Origin: Phycisphaerae bacterium
Lineage (GTDB): Bacteria > Planctomycetota > Phycisphaerae > Sedimentisphaerales > SM23-30
Direction: 5' to 3'
NCBI GenBank assembly: GCA_016342495.1
Contig: JAEIOG010000004.1
Coordinates: forward strand, 22,957 to 86,956
Length of the DNA stretch: 64,000 nucleotides
A model generated the notes under the pieces. The model worked only from the letters and a program-made list of their open reading frames with translations. It ran no database searches and had not been told where the DNA came from. Made by a program: the position numbers and the translations under genes. Of the stretch, positions 10,131-19,595 are shown piece after piece (within the stretch, counting starts at the first letter, position 1; each line of letters starts with the position of its first letter).

Positions 10131-12611
10131 ATGAAAAAGCTGATAGTATTACTGGTTCTGTGCTTCTTTACAGCAGTTCAGGCGGCAGATTATGCCATTG
10201 TAGTAAATGAAAATACCCAGGCAAAATCGCAGTGGAAAGAAGTTGTCGATGCCTTGATGGCTAAGCATGATGCAAAGGTTTTTATCTATCAAAATAATAT
10301 TCGGGAAACCCGGGTCGCTTTAGCGAAAATGATGCCTCGCTATATTTGTTTTGTTACCGAATGGCCTGATGCCAACCGGCAGTTTGTGATGGATGTCCAT
10401 CGTTTAACTCGAATGCTGGATGAAGATATTTATACTGATTCGATCTGGGCAATTTTGACCGGTTATGAAGTTGCTGACGCGTTGCGAATAGCCAAACATA
10501 ATGAACCGCTGGTTGTGAAAAAAGCTTTGTCAGGTACGATTGGCCTTGATATGGGGCATTTTGAAGAAGGTATGAAGTTTGATGAAGCTAAAGCCGGGCA
10601 CATGCGAAAAAAAGAAGTCGGCAAAGAACTGGAAGATGCCGAATGTCCTGATGATTCAACTAAGACTCTGGTTGATGCGATGAACAATTATAAACCAGAT
10701 GTATTTTTTACCAGTGGTCATGGCACCACTAATGACTGGATGCTAGGTTATAACCGCAAGAATGGCTTTTTCAAGTGTCGCGATGGCCAGATGTATGGCA
10801 TTGACACCCAGAAGAAAACTTATGATATTAATTCCCCTAACCCTAAAGTTTATATGCCAATTGGCAATTGTCTCATTGGCTTGATTGATAAACAGAATTG
10901 TATGACGCTTTCGATGATGCATTCGGCTGGCGTTTACCAGATGCCGGGCTATACCGTGGTTACTTTTTATGGTTTTGGCGGCTGGGGGCTTAATGATTAT
11001 TTCCTCGCCCAGGCAGGCCGTTATAATTTGGCGGAAGCTTTCTACAGCAATACTCAGGCTTTACTGCATAAGCTAAATGACATCGCACCAAAACTGATGG
11101 ATGTTAACCCGGTGGCTGATGAACTTGGCAACCGAGGGATTAATCGATTTTCCAGTAAGTATGGCTGTAAGAGTCGGGATGAAATGGGTTTGCTTTGGGA
11201 CAGAGATACGGTGGCGTTTTATGGTGATCCGGCCTGGGATGCCAGAATGACCAGAAGAACTCTGGCTTATGACCAGAAGCTAACTGTTCAGGATGGCGTT
11301 TATACCTTTACGCTCAAAGCCAATGAAGATGGGAAATTCCATGGCAGGCCAGTTATGCAATTGCTGGATCATCGTATTAAAGATATTGAAATTGTCAAAG
11401 GCACAGAATTAGAACCTGTCATTACTGATAATTTTATTATGGTGCCCATGAAAGGTGAATTCAAAAAGGGTCAAACCTTTGTTGTCAGTTTCAAAGCTAA
11501 TAAGACCACCGAAGGTGTCAGCAAAGCAACCCTGGAAAAATGGGCCACCGAAGATGAACTAGCTACCCTTGCCCCGCAAGCTTATGCCAAGGCAGTAAGC
11601 GAAGCCTTAGCTAAGGCGGGCGATAATGCCAAAGAATTAAAACAGGCCTTGAAGGGAACTGCTGGAGCTGAAAATGATGCGGTGGCGTTTCTAATTGCTA
11701 ATATGCCCGATAGAGATTTGAAAGAATTGAAAGCTGACTTTATCATCGAAAATGTTCAATATGCTTTTAAGGCTCGCGATGAATTCAGCTGGGGCAAAAC
11801 TCTTCCTGATGATTTGTTCTATAATTATGTTTTGCCTTATGTCAATCTTAATGAAAAGCGGGATAACTGGCGTAAAGATTTTTATGAGAGATTCGCTGAT
11901 AAAGTGAAAAGTTGTAAGACCATGGGCCAGGTGGGCTTGCTGTTGAATATTGAAGCTTTTGAAGAACTCGATGTGCGCTATCATAAAACCAAACGCCCCA
12001 AGCCTGACCAGAGTCCTTATGAAAGTGAAGAAGCAGGCTATGCATCCTGTACGGGTTTATCGAATATTTTAGTTGATGCCTGTCGCAGTGTAGGGGTTCC
12101 GGCCCGGGTTGTCGGCACCCCCAGCTGGCAGGAAACTCGTGGCAATCATAACTGGGTAGAGATCTGGGATGGCAAATGGCGACATATTGGCGCAGCTGAA
12201 AAAGGCGAATATAATAAAACCTGGTTTACAGAAAAGGCCGCTAAGCAGTTAGGTGATAATGCTTATCATAAAATTTACGCCACCTCTTTTGCTAAAAAGG
12301 ATTTGAAGTTTCCTTTGGTATGGGGCAGGGACATTGATTATATTTCAGCTTATGATGTGACAAAGTTTTATAGTGAAACACTCCCCTGCAAACTCGATAG
12401 ACTTCCCAAAAGAGAATTTGACATTTATGTTATCTTCCAGGGCGAAACGCTGGCCTATGACAATAGCAAAGATGGCTGCGAATTCGATCTGGTGCCGGGT
12501 TTAGATTATGAATTATTGTTCAAGGACACCAGCGGCAACACCCTCGGGCGTCAACCGTTCAAGTTTGACAAGCCAAAAGAAGCGGATAAAGTCGAAGAAG
12601 ATAAGAGTTAA
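10131..12611 (+). CDS. Secreted protein with caspase/gingipain-like region and transglutaminase-like domain
   Basis: This is an 826-residue exported protein. Residues 1-19 are a signal peptide. The N-terminal half has a clan CD protease-like His-Cys pair: TSGHGTTNDW with His197 and IGNCLIG with Cys247, spaced as in gingipain/caspase-like peptidases. The C-terminal half has a transglutaminase-like core: Cys640 in ASCTGLSN, His673 in GNHNWVEIWD and Asp680, the papain-like triad order. A helical linker of Lys/Ala-rich sequence (about 460-520) separates them. The start follows AAAGG 9 bases upstream. The gene stands alone between a terminator and a repeat cluster. It may process or cross-link exported proteins, or act on peptide amides; neither activity is shown. 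I am confident in the transglutaminase fold, less so in the N-terminal assignment, which rests on two short motifs. Confidence 0.75.
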   Translation: MKKLIVLLVLCFFTAVQAADYAIVVNENTQAKSQWKEVVDALMAKHDAKVFIYQNNIRETRVALAKMMPRYICFVTEWPDANRQFVMDVHRLTRMLDEDIYTDSIWAILTGYEVADALRIAKHNEPLVVKKALSGTIGLDMGHFEEGMKFDEAKAGHMRKKEVGKELEDAECPDDSTKTLVDAMNNYKPDVFFTSGHGTTNDWMLGYNRKNGFFKCRDGQMYGIDTQKKTYDINSPNPKVYMPIGNCLIGLIDKQNCMTLSMMHSAGVYQMPGYTVVTFYGFGGWGLNDYFLAQAGRYNLAEAFYSNTQALLHKLNDIAPKLMDVNPVADELGNRGINRFSSKYGCKSRDEMGLLWDRDTVAFYGDPAWDARMTRRTLAYDQKLTVQDGVYTFTLKANEDGKFHGRPVMQLLDHRIKDIEIVKGTELEPVITDNFIMVPMKGEFKKGQTFVVSFKANKTTEGVSKATLEKWATEDELATLAPQAYAKAVSEALAKAGDNAKELKQALKGTAGAENDAVAFLIANMPDRDLKELKADFIIENVQYAFKARDEFSWGKTLPDDLFYNYVLPYVNLNEKRDNWRKDFYERFADKVKSCKTMGQVGLLLNIEAFEELDVRYHKTKRPKPDQSPYESEEAGYASCTGLSNILVDACRSVGVPARVVGTPSWQETRGNHNWVEIWDGKWRHIGAAEKGEYNKTWFTEKAAKQLGDNAYHKIYATSFAKKDLKFPLVWGRDIDYISAYDVTKFYSETLPCKLDRLPKREFDIYVIFQGETLAYDNSKDGCEFDLVPGLDYELLFKDTSGNTLGRQPFKFDKPKEADKVEEDKS

Positions 12612-12680
12612 AAGTGAACAGGGTCAAGGCATAAGGCATAAGGCAATATGTTATTGAAATATTTTGGCCGTGCGTCTAGC

Positions 12681-12880
12681 ATTCGGCCTGAAGGGCCAGT
12701 ATAGCATAGCCCAGGGCAAAGCCCTGGGTAAAACCATGCCCCCCAATAATTGCGGTCTGAAAGACCAGCATAAATTTTGTTGGCTTGATTGTATTGCCCT
12801 TACAGGGCGTAAAAGTTTTTTGTCTTTTATCCCCAGGGCGTTGCCCTGGGCTGAGGTATATTGCCCCTGCGGGGCGTAAA
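12681..12880. repeat. Cluster of six short hairpins (dispersed intergenic repeat)
   Basis: Six small inverted repeats lie in a row: GGCC arms at 12685-12697, CCCAGGGC/GCCCTGGG at 12710-12728, GGTCT/AGACC at 12754-12766, GCCCT/AGGGC at 12796-12808, CCCAGGGC/GCCCTGGG again at 12832-12850 and GCCCC/GGGGC at 12863-12875. Loops are mostly three bases. Open frames across it on both strands are by-products of this structure. A related beginning (GCGTC...CATTC.GCC.GAAG) recurs near 32447-32466. It looks like a non-coding repeat family rather than a gene. Confidence 0.7.
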
Positions 12881-12910
12881 CTATTGGGGTTTGTCAATGA
12901 TATTGAATGA

Positions 12911-13104
12911 TTGTAACATTTTAGCCATATGTAGCAAAACAGCACGAAGCGGCAGCGCCGTGCTAAGGCATTATGCCATATTACATGGTGATTAAAGTAA
13001 TTTTAGCGTTAAACCACAGTTTATGTTTTTAGCTGGGCGCTGCCGCTACCAGCTGTTTGTTGGCTAATTAACGCCGTTTGTTTCACGTCGCTAAAGTGTT
13101 ACAA
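12911..13104 (+). mobile_element. MITE-like 195-bp element, copy A
   Basis: The element is bounded by 15-base terminal inverted repeats, TTGTAACATTTTAGC at 12911-12925 and the complement of TTGTAACACTTTAGC at 13090-13104. Inside are two GC-rich inverted repeats, one around AGCACG...CGTGCT and one around AGCTGG...CCAGCT. Near-identical copies lie at 38601-38795 (inverted) and 50875-51069. It contains no credible gene. The size, ends and copy number fit a non-autonomous miniature transposable element; no clear target duplication is visible. Confidence 0.7.
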
Positions 13105-13113
13105 ATTATTTGC

Positions 13114-13383
13114 TTAATAGGCGATTTTGAAGCTGGTATATCGCAGTGTGGGCGGGCGGGTATTGATTAGTTCTTTGCGGATATGTGATCCCATGGCATA
13201 GTGAATTGCTTCCAGCACCGCATCGATATTGTGCTTGTCCCCTTCGATGAGCATTTCGACGGTGCCATCGGCCAGGTTTTTGACATAGCCGGTAACATTA
13301 TAACCGCTGGCGGCCCGATATACCCGGTAGCGAAAGCCCACGCCCTGGACATTACCTTTGAAAATAATGTGCCGGGCTATCAT
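13114..13383 (-). CDS. acyP: Acylphosphatase
   Basis: This is an 89-residue acylphosphatase, which hydrolyses the carboxyl-phosphate bond of acyl phosphates in the cytoplasm. The signature GNVQGVGFRYRVYRAA (about 10-25) contains the phosphate-binding loop and catalytic Arg, and VTGYVKNLADGTVEMLIEG holds the catalytic Asn. The start at 13383 overlaps the plsY stop in an ATGA, indicating translational coupling; a longer frame reaching 13656 on the same strand runs through plsY and is rejected. PlsY uses acyl-phosphate, so an acylphosphatase in the same operon could control or recycle this intermediate (inference). The stop codon lies 9 bases from the end of the MITE-like element. Confidence 0.93.
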   Translation of the reverse strand: MIARHIIFKGNVQGVGFRYRVYRAASGYNVTGYVKNLADGTVEMLIEGDKHNIDAVLEAIHYAMGSHIRKELINTRPPTLRYTSFKIAY

Positions 13384-14060
13384 TTCTTCCTGCCTCCGTT
13401 TTCGGTTCCGGCAATCAGTCTTGAAATATTGGAGCGATGTTTGATGATTACCATTGACCCAATGACAAGGGCAAATACCAGTAAGGGCCAAAGATTGCCC
13501 AGCGTCCATTGGTCGATTATGCCGATCAGCAGCGTAAAGATCAGCGGAAATGCTACAGCTGCGACAATCGAAGCCAGCGAGACATAACGCCAGATCGCCC
13601 AGATAATCGCCCATATGATAAAAGTAGCCAACCCGGCGAAAGTCAGATAAGGCCAAAGCCCCAGCAAAATCCCCAGCGAGGTGGCGACCCCTTTACCGCC
13701 TTTGAATTTCAGATAAAAAGGGAAAACATGCCCAATGACACAGCAGCCAGCTACCAGCAGCCAGCTCCATAGCCATGGTCCCTGCAGTTGAACATCGGCA
13801 GCGTTGACCTGATGTTTGAGCCAGAGCCCCATTAGTAAAGTCGGTATTAAACCTTTTAAGACATCGCCAAAAAAGCAAATAATGCCCCATTGCTGGCCCA
13901 GTACCCGAGTGACATTGGTCGAGCCGAGATTGCCGGAGCCATGTTTGCGAATATCGATGCCTTTGAGCTTGCCGACCATTATCGCAAATGAGATAGAACC
14001 TATGGCATAGGCCAGCAGCGGTGCTATTAAAAAGGATATAAGTATTGTGGTATTATCCAT
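13380..14060 (-). CDS. plsY: Acyl-phosphate:glycerol-3-phosphate acyltransferase PlsY
   Basis: PlsY is an integral membrane enzyme that transfers the acyl group of acyl-phosphate to glycerol-3-phosphate, the first acylation in phospholipid synthesis. The 226-residue protein has about five membrane segments and the conserved loops GSISFAIMVGKLKGIDIRK with HGSGNLGSTNVTR, then FKGGKGVATSLG. The start is the ATG at 14060; a TTG at 14093 would add 11 residues that the family lacks. It follows the UPF0104-like gene by 125 bases and overlaps acyP by 4 bases, so the order UPF0104, plsY, acyP forms a lipid-related operon on the minus strand. Confidence 0.94.
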   Translation of the reverse strand: MDNTTILISFLIAPLLAYAIGSISFAIMVGKLKGIDIRKHGSGNLGSTNVTRVLGQQWGIICFFGDVLKGLIPTLLMGLWLKHQVNAADVQLQGPWLWSWLLVAGCCVIGHVFPFYLKFKGGKGVATSLGILLGLWPYLTFAGLATFIIWAIIWAIWRYVSLASIVAAVAFPLIFTLLIGIIDQWTLGNLWPLLVFALVIGSMVIIKHRSNISRLIAGTENGGRKK

Positions 14061-14185
14061 ATTAAACTTGCTTTGAAAGTTAAAGGTTAGCAATTATAAG
14101 TCAAAAGCTGTTATGGCAGTGCCAAATACTTTCAGCTTAAATTAGAGCGGGTATTTTATAGGTTAATGGCTAAATGGGCAAGGTT

Positions 14186-15205
14186 TTATTGTTCAAGTTC
14201 ATCTTGCATTTCGCTGGCTTTGGGTAGATGTCCACCAAAAATAGGCACCAGTCCGCCCGGTAGCGAAGCGGCATAACCCAATATTCGAACCAGAACCGCC
14301 AATGCCGCCGCATCAGTATGCGCGGTTTGGGGCGATGATGGATCGATAACCATGCCAAACAGGAAGATAATCAATCCTTCGCTGACACCTAAGCCACCGG
14401 GGATTGGAATCGCCGAGCTAATGACCCAGATAATAGGCATAATTATGAAGCATTGCAGGAAAGTCACCTTTTCAAAGCCTAAAGATAAAGCCAGCAACCA
14501 AATCGCTACTATCGAAAAACTTTGGATAACAACTGTCATCAGGAAAGTCAGCCCAATAGTTTTAATGTGGCTGCGATAGACATTGATAGCTTGTTCGGCT
14601 TTTTGCAATAAGGAGGCAAATGGTAGTTTTTTCAGTAAGCCAGAGAGCATCATTCGTTTACGAATAGGTTTGCATAATGCTATGGCACTGCCAATAATCA
14701 TAATAAGTAATATTCCCCAGAGGAACCAGCGGATATGGAAAGTCCGGGAATTGATAGTATAAACAAGTTCATCGCCAGCGAATATTCCTGCAATTGATGC
14801 CACGCAGATCATGGCAACCAGGCCAACAATTCTATCGACAAATACAGTTACAACGGCAGCGACTTTCTGGTGGTCTTTGCTGTGATGACGTATGTACCAG
14901 GCTTTGAGTAAGTCGCCCCCGACGGCTCCGGGCATCATACTATTGTAGAAAAATCCCAGATAGGTCAGTTTGATCGTCTGCCAGGGTGAAATATCGACTT
15001 TATGAGGTTTCAACAACATAAGCCATCTGAGCCCGAGTAGTACCTGAGCAGCTAATTGAATTGGTATGGCCAACAGGATAATAGACCAGTTGGTACTTTT
15101 AAGAATCGTTACCAGCTCTTTACGATCAATACGGGAAGCTAAAAATATAATTGCTGTTAGGGCTACTGCCAGCCAGACCAGGTTTTTTATGACTTTTTTC
15201 TGCAA
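14186..15205 (-). CDS. UPF0104 / lysylphosphatidylglycerol-synthase-type membrane protein
   Basis: This is a polytopic membrane protein of the UPF0104 (AglD/LPG-synthase TM) family, with about eight membrane helices. Characteristic segments are LLGLRWLMLL, FYNSMMPGAVGGDLLKAWYIRH and, near the C-terminus, PIPGGLGVSEGLIIFLFG. There is no C-terminal aminoacyltransferase domain, so it is a flippase-like or lipid-associated stand-alone member. The start is uncertain: TTG 15205 with AAGG 8 bases upstream gives 339 residues and begins just before the first helix; a TTG at 15331 would extend it to 381. The gene precedes plsY on the same strand. The role in lipid transport is inferred from family and neighbours. 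Confidence 0.8.
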   Translation of the reverse strand: MQKKVIKNLVWLAVALTAIIFLASRIDRKELVTILKSTNWSIILLAIPIQLAAQVLLGLRWLMLLKPHKVDISPWQTIKLTYLGFFYNSMMPGAVGGDLLKAWYIRHHSKDHQKVAAVVTVFVDRIVGLVAMICVASIAGIFAGDELVYTINSRTFHIRWFLWGILLIMIIGSAIALCKPIRKRMMLSGLLKKLPFASLLQKAEQAINVYRSHIKTIGLTFLMTVVIQSFSIVAIWLLALSLGFEKVTFLQCFIIMPIIWVISSAIPIPGGLGVSEGLIIFLFGMVIDPSSPQTAHTDAAALAVLVRILGYAASLPGGLVPIFGGHLPKASEMQDELEQ

Positions 15206-15636
15206 ATTATGGGCCTTATTTTTATGTTTTTGGGTGCCAGTTACAGTTCTAAATGTTAAATAATGCAGTTTTTCGGTTCTGCTATGTATATCATCGACAT
15301 AAAGAACTAAAAACTGGAAGAACCAGAACAAATATGCCGACGTATAATAAATAAGAATGTGTTATTAAGCAAAGGCAAAAAGCACAGACTACTGTCAGTG
15401 AGTCAATTATTATCAATTGAAAGATTATAATTAGCTGTTTTTGTTGACAAAGTATCGACAGTAAGTTATTGTAAGACAAAGGAATATGTGCCATAAGGCT
15501 GTTTATTGACCGGCCCAGTTTATCATTAGTTGTGCCGATTTAAGTTTTTCCTTAAAAAATTTAACCTTATGGCCAAACCTATAAACCCAGCCTACCGCAA
15601 GCTGATATTATTTTCAGCTTTACGGGAGTTTTTAAT
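15206..15636. other. Intergenic region between divergent genes
   Basis: This stretch separates the minus-strand lipid operon from the plus-strand HEAT gene, so promoters for both should lie here. A hairpin (AAGCTGA and TCAGCTT, 15599-15620) lies just before the GGGAG ribosome site of the HEAT gene and could affect its translation or mRNA stability. No convincing gene was seen; short frames here have no recognisable product. Confidence 0.4.
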
Positions 15637-18090
15637 ATGTTTGGCAAAAAGACAAAACCCATGATTATCGGACTGACTCTGGCAATAGCCGGTTTTTGTT
15701 CCTGGTGTTTTGCTCAGGAAGCTCCGGTCGCTCCGGCCAGTCAGATTGATATTTCCATTCAGACAATACTGTCATTAGATACCCCGGTGGAATTACGTCA
15801 AAGTCATGCGGTGTTATTGCTGAAAGACCCTGCTTCCCATCAGCCGATCGTTGATAAAATTCTTATGGGCCAAAATCATATCGAAGCTAAGATTATTATT
15901 TGTAAGGCTCTGGCCAGTCAACATCTCAGCAGTACAGGCTTAGGTCAGGTAGAATCGCTACCAACATTATTTACCCAGCCTTTATTTGGATTATTGGGTT
16001 CAGATGATTCAGAACTTTCAAAATGGTCAGCCAGGGCACTGGTTCGCTGTCGCAATGGCGTAACAGATCAGCTTGGTGCTATCATTACTAATTCTGCTGA
16101 AAAACCTAAATTGAGAATTGCCGCGATGGATGCCCTGAAACTTATTCCGGGTAAAGACGCGGTAAAAGTTTTAGCTGATGCTTTATCGGATACAGACCCC
16201 CAGATAGCAAAGCAGGCTTCTGAAGCGATGGCTCAAATGTTGTGTGTAACTTATGCTGTTGATGCCCAACAATATAAGGATAATTGGAAGAGCTATATTG
16301 AAAATGTGGTAGATGAAAAAGATTTCATTATTCGCCAACTTGAATGGCAGCGTAAGCAATACCAGCAGACCAAAGTTCAGTTAACTGCCGTTGACCAGCA
16401 GAGCCAGCTTTGGAAGCAGCGGTTTCTTAGTGCTGAATCAGCAAAGTTTGACAGACTAAACACTCAGGGGCGTCAGGACTTGCTTTTGTCTTATATAAAC
16501 GGCAAAGATGAGGATATGCTGATCTGGGCATTAGAACAGATGGCTAAATGGGCTCAAACTACCCCGATTCAAAAAGATATTGCCAGCAAGCTTGTCGAAC
16601 AGATTAAACCTCTGATCGAATCTACTTCTGATCGGATCAGGGTTTTGACAGGGCAGGTTCTGTTGGGGATCGACAAGGATATTATTTCTCCTTTGGCCGC
16701 AGAACTATTGGAAAGGCTTAAAAAAGAAGATAGCAATAGTTGGCAAGTGCAAATTGCTTTTATTGATACACTGGGCAAAATTGGCTATCAACCAGCTATC
16801 GAGACTATTGCCGCCATTGGGAACCAGGCCAATAATTCTCCTTTGGCCGCAGCAAATGTCAGAGCCTTAGCTAAGATATTCAGTGCGGAGTCTAATACTA
16901 TCGACAAAACGCAGGCCGAACAGATTTTTTCAGTTTTGACCAAAGAAACCCAATGGTCCGAAGTTAAATTTGAACAATGTAAAGCTATACGCAATATGTC
17001 AGAGTATGCCGATTATTATGTTTTGATAAAAGGCAGGTTTGAGCAATTCCTGAAGAATTCTTTAGCGGACAAAAACGCTATGGTACGCAGTCAGGCAGTA
17101 CCGGCTTTGGCTAATATAGAAAAAAACTCAGCTCTGGGCTCACTGTTGAAGCCTGTCAATATGCTCGATGACGAAGATCGAAAAGTGCGATTTGCGGTCA
17201 TTCCGGCTATTGGTAAATATGGCAATAAGGATCATCTGCCGATTTTGCGGCAAAGACTCAATATTGATCTTAATGCCAAGGACACCGAAGCTGCTGACCA
17301 GATTTATTCGGCAATGAAGAGTATTCTTGATAATATGACTATCGCCGATAATAATGCCTGGCTGGGGCAGCTTGATGCAACCGGACAGGATTCTAAGCTG
17401 GAAATTCAGGCGATTAATTCTCTACGCGAAAAGATTAATAAAGCTGTCGCTCAGGGCAAAGTCAGTGAAGCGGAAATTCTAATCGAAATTAATGCGATGA
17501 TTAAGCAGGCCACTGTGGAAATGCGGAATGGCCAGTTTTCTCAGGCTGCTTTGACGTATAAACAATTATCCGATAAAAAACTCAATGAAGTACAAGGAAA
17601 GCTTGTTTCTGAAGCGATGATTTCGATTATTGCTCATAATGATCTCAAAAAAAGTGGGCAGTTCATCGATGTTTTTGGCAAGCTTTCACCTGTCGTTGTT
17701 GCTGAACTTGCCACATCCCAGCAGTCTCAGGATAAGTTAATAGGCTTTTTCGCAGGTTTGAAAAGCGATAATGATATTGACCTGGAATTTAAATCGCAAT
17801 TGTTGATTAGCTTTATTGTCCCTTTGAAGACTTTCCCACAAGCCCAGACGAAAACTCTTTGGCAAGAAAATATATCTCGTACTGCTAAGGAAATTGTGCA
17901 GTTGCAACTAAGTGAGTTTGCGGCAAATAAAAACGATAATCTCAAAGCGGTTGAGTTGTTAGTGAAGCTTAAGCCTGAACTGGTTGGCTATGACCCTAAG
18001 GCTGAAATTGCGGTACGTAAAACGACTATGGAGAAGTTTTTGACTATTCTTAACCCACCGGCAACGGTCGTTAAAGAACCAGCGAAATAG
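15637..18090 (+). CDS. Secreted HEAT-repeat protein
   Basis: This is an 817-residue exported alpha-solenoid. Residues 1-26 are a signal peptide (GFCSWCFAQ end). HEAT/Armadillo-type helical pairs are visible at about 60-195 (LRIAAMDALKLIPGKDAVKVLADAL is typical of one repeat) and again at about 300-570 (VRSQAVPALANIEKN, VRFAVIPAIGKYGNKD). A coiled segment occurs at 225-250 and a TPR-like helical region near 620-660. The start follows GGGAG by 8 bases. It stands alone with its own upstream hairpin. HEAT repeats bind proteins, so a periplasmic scaffold is likely; no catalytic domain is present. Confidence 0.8.
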   Translation: MFGKKTKPMIIGLTLAIAGFCSWCFAQEAPVAPASQIDISIQTILSLDTPVELRQSHAVLLLKDPASHQPIVDKILMGQNHIEAKIIICKALASQHLSSTGLGQVESLPTLFTQPLFGLLGSDDSELSKWSARALVRCRNGVTDQLGAIITNSAEKPKLRIAAMDALKLIPGKDAVKVLADALSDTDPQIAKQASEAMAQMLCVTYAVDAQQYKDNWKSYIENVVDEKDFIIRQLEWQRKQYQQTKVQLTAVDQQSQLWKQRFLSAESAKFDRLNTQGRQDLLLSYINGKDEDMLIWALEQMAKWAQTTPIQKDIASKLVEQIKPLIESTSDRIRVLTGQVLLGIDKDIISPLAAELLERLKKEDSNSWQVQIAFIDTLGKIGYQPAIETIAAIGNQANNSPLAAANVRALAKIFSAESNTIDKTQAEQIFSVLTKETQWSEVKFEQCKAIRNMSEYADYYVLIKGRFEQFLKNSLADKNAMVRSQAVPALANIEKNSALGSLLKPVNMLDDEDRKVRFAVIPAIGKYGNKDHLPILRQRLNIDLNAKDTEAADQIYSAMKSILDNMTIADNNAWLGQLDATGQDSKLEIQAINSLREKINKAVAQGKVSEAEILIEINAMIKQATVEMRNGQFSQAALTYKQLSDKKLNEVQGKLVSEAMISIIAHNDLKKSGQFIDVFGKLSPVVVAELATSQQSQDKLIGFFAGLKSDNDIDLEFKSQLLISFIVPLKTFPQAQTKTLWQENISRTAKEIVQLQLSEFAANKNDNLKAVELLVKLKPELVGYDPKAEIAVRKTTMEKFLTILNPPATVVKEPAK

Positions 18091-18733
18091 TGCAATCAAA
18101 TTTTTTTACCAAAAATCTGGTCCGATAACTATGATTTATGCCCGAAAAAAAAGCCCGCCTCTGTGGTGGGTTTTGGTTTCGGCCTCTGACTGACCAAGGA
18201 GATCAAATAAAGAAGATACACTAATAGTAAAATACAAATCAGGCAGAGGCAAATAAATGTGGGGGAAAAAGTGGAAAAAATGGTAAAAATAAGTTAAAAA
18301 AGTGAAAAAAAGGTGGAAAATGTGTAGAATCGGGCCCGTTGTAGCCCGCTTTTTTTTTGAAAAAATCCCGCCTCCGCAGGTAGGATCGGACGTCAAAACG
18401 TCCTGGAGAATAGATGAGGCTAAATAAAAGATAAGATATAAACAGAATAGAGGCAAGGAGTTAGGGGTAAATTTATAGGTATAAATTTATCTTTAGGGTG
18501 GAAAAGGTGTTTTTTTATGATTTTGGGGGTAAGCGTAATTAATTCTTAAGTCGTTGTCAATGTTGACTTTATATAGATTTATAGAAAATAATGTTGCTTA
18601 AAATCTGATATTCACTAGAATAGTAACTTCATAGCTTGTGAAATGTATTACATCTATGAAGAAACCTGCGAAAGAACCTACCGGCTACCTGCCTATAGAT
18701 GAGCATAAGTATTGTGCTCCAAATGACTTATAT
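18091..18733. other. AT-rich intergenic region with hairpin terminator
   Basis: A stem CCCGCC/GGTGGG at 18154-18170 is preceded by eight A residues and followed by TTTTGGTTT, so it can act as a terminator in both directions, ending the HEAT gene. Further along are an AT-rich stretch with repeated GTGGAAAA / GTGAAAAA words (18255-18320), a second CCCGCCTCCGC motif at 18367 and a small GGACGT/ACGTCC hairpin at 18388-18403. A 106-codon minus-strand frame over 18136-18456 is Phe/His-rich low-complexity and not credible. TTGACT near 18562 is a possible -35 box for hisF. Confidence 0.4.
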
Positions 18734-19501
18734 ATGTTAGCAAAAAGAATAATACCATGTCTGGACGTTGCTGATGGCCGCGTGGTCAAAGGCGTAAAGT
18801 TTTTTGACCATGTCGATGCCGGCTCGGTAATCCAATGCGCCAAGCGATATGAACAGCAAGGTGCTGATGAATTAGTATTTTATGATATAACAGCCAGCCA
18901 TGAAAAACGTGATTTAACATTGGATGTACTACGTGAATGTAGCGAAAATGTGTTTATGCCTTTGACGGTTGGCGGGGGGATACGTACCATTGACGATGTG
19001 CGGATAATGCTGAATAATGGCGCTGATAAGGTAAGTATTAATACTGCTGCGGTATTAGATCAGTCATTGATTAAAGAGTCGGCATTACGATTTGGTAGTC
19101 AATGTATAGTATTGGCTATTGACGCGAATCGAGTGGTTAAGGGTGGTATTGAGCGTTGGGAAGTATTTATCAATGGTGGTCGCAAAGGAACAGGCATTGA
19201 TGTAATGGATTGGGTGAGAAAAGCGCGTGATGACGGAGCAGGCGAGATTGTACTGAATGTGATGAATGCTGATGGCACGAAAGCGGGTTATGATATTGAG
19301 ATGACCAGTGCCGTAGCAGATGAAGTGAATATTCCGGTGGTGGCCTCAGGAGGAGCAGGCACGCTGGAAGATATGTATGAAGTGTTGACAGAAGGCAAGG
19401 CAGAAGCTGCATTGGCGGCCAGCATATTTCATTTTGGTGAATATACGATAGGCCAGGTAAAAGAATATTTGGCAAATCGTGGCGTAGTGGTACGTACTTA
19501 G
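18734..19501 (+). CDS. hisF: Imidazole glycerol phosphate synthase cyclase subunit HisF
   Basis: HisF is the cyclase half of IGP synthase; it uses ammonia from HisH to convert PRFAR to imidazole glycerol phosphate and AICAR in histidine synthesis. The 255-residue protein begins [20 protein letters not shown], with catalytic Asp11 in the CLDV motif; the second catalytic Asp is in LAIDAN (about 130), and phosphate loops GGGIR and ASGGAG are present. An in-frame ATG at 18656 would add 26 residues not found in the family, and no good ribosome site precedes ATG 18734, so a short extension cannot be fully excluded. No hisH or other his gene is adjacent; the gene is isolated. It precedes pilT by 94 bases that contain a short AAGGCATAAGG-type repeat. 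Confidence 0.94.
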   Translation: MLAKRIIPCLDVADGRVVKGVKFFDHVDAGSVIQCAKRYEQQGADELVFYDITASHEKRDLTLDVLRECSENVFMPLTVGGGIRTIDDVRIMLNNGADKVSINTAAVLDQSLIKESALRFGSQCIVLAIDANRVVKGGIERWEVFINGGRKGTGIDVMDWVRKARDDGAGEIVLNVMNADGTKAGYDIEMTSAVADEVNIPVVASGGAGTLEDMYEVLTEGKAEAALAASIFHFGEYTIGQVKEYLANRGVVVRT

Positions 19502-19595
19502 AAAAGACATAAGGCAAAAGGCATAAGGCATAAGTTGCTGGAATGGATTTTGCGATATATAGATATAAGTCCCTGTATTAGATAGGAGATAAAAA

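Noticed and set aside
12664..12945. Open frames of 71 and 89 codons
   Set aside because: They run through the six-hairpin repeat and have hairpin-derived sequence; no homology-like features and no ribosome site.
13384..13656. Long N-terminal extension of the acylphosphatase
   Set aside because: It overlaps plsY in another frame; the family length and the ATGA overlap fix the start at 13383.
18136..18456. 106-codon minus-strand frame
   Set aside because: Phe/His-rich low-complexity translation of an A-rich spacer and a terminator.
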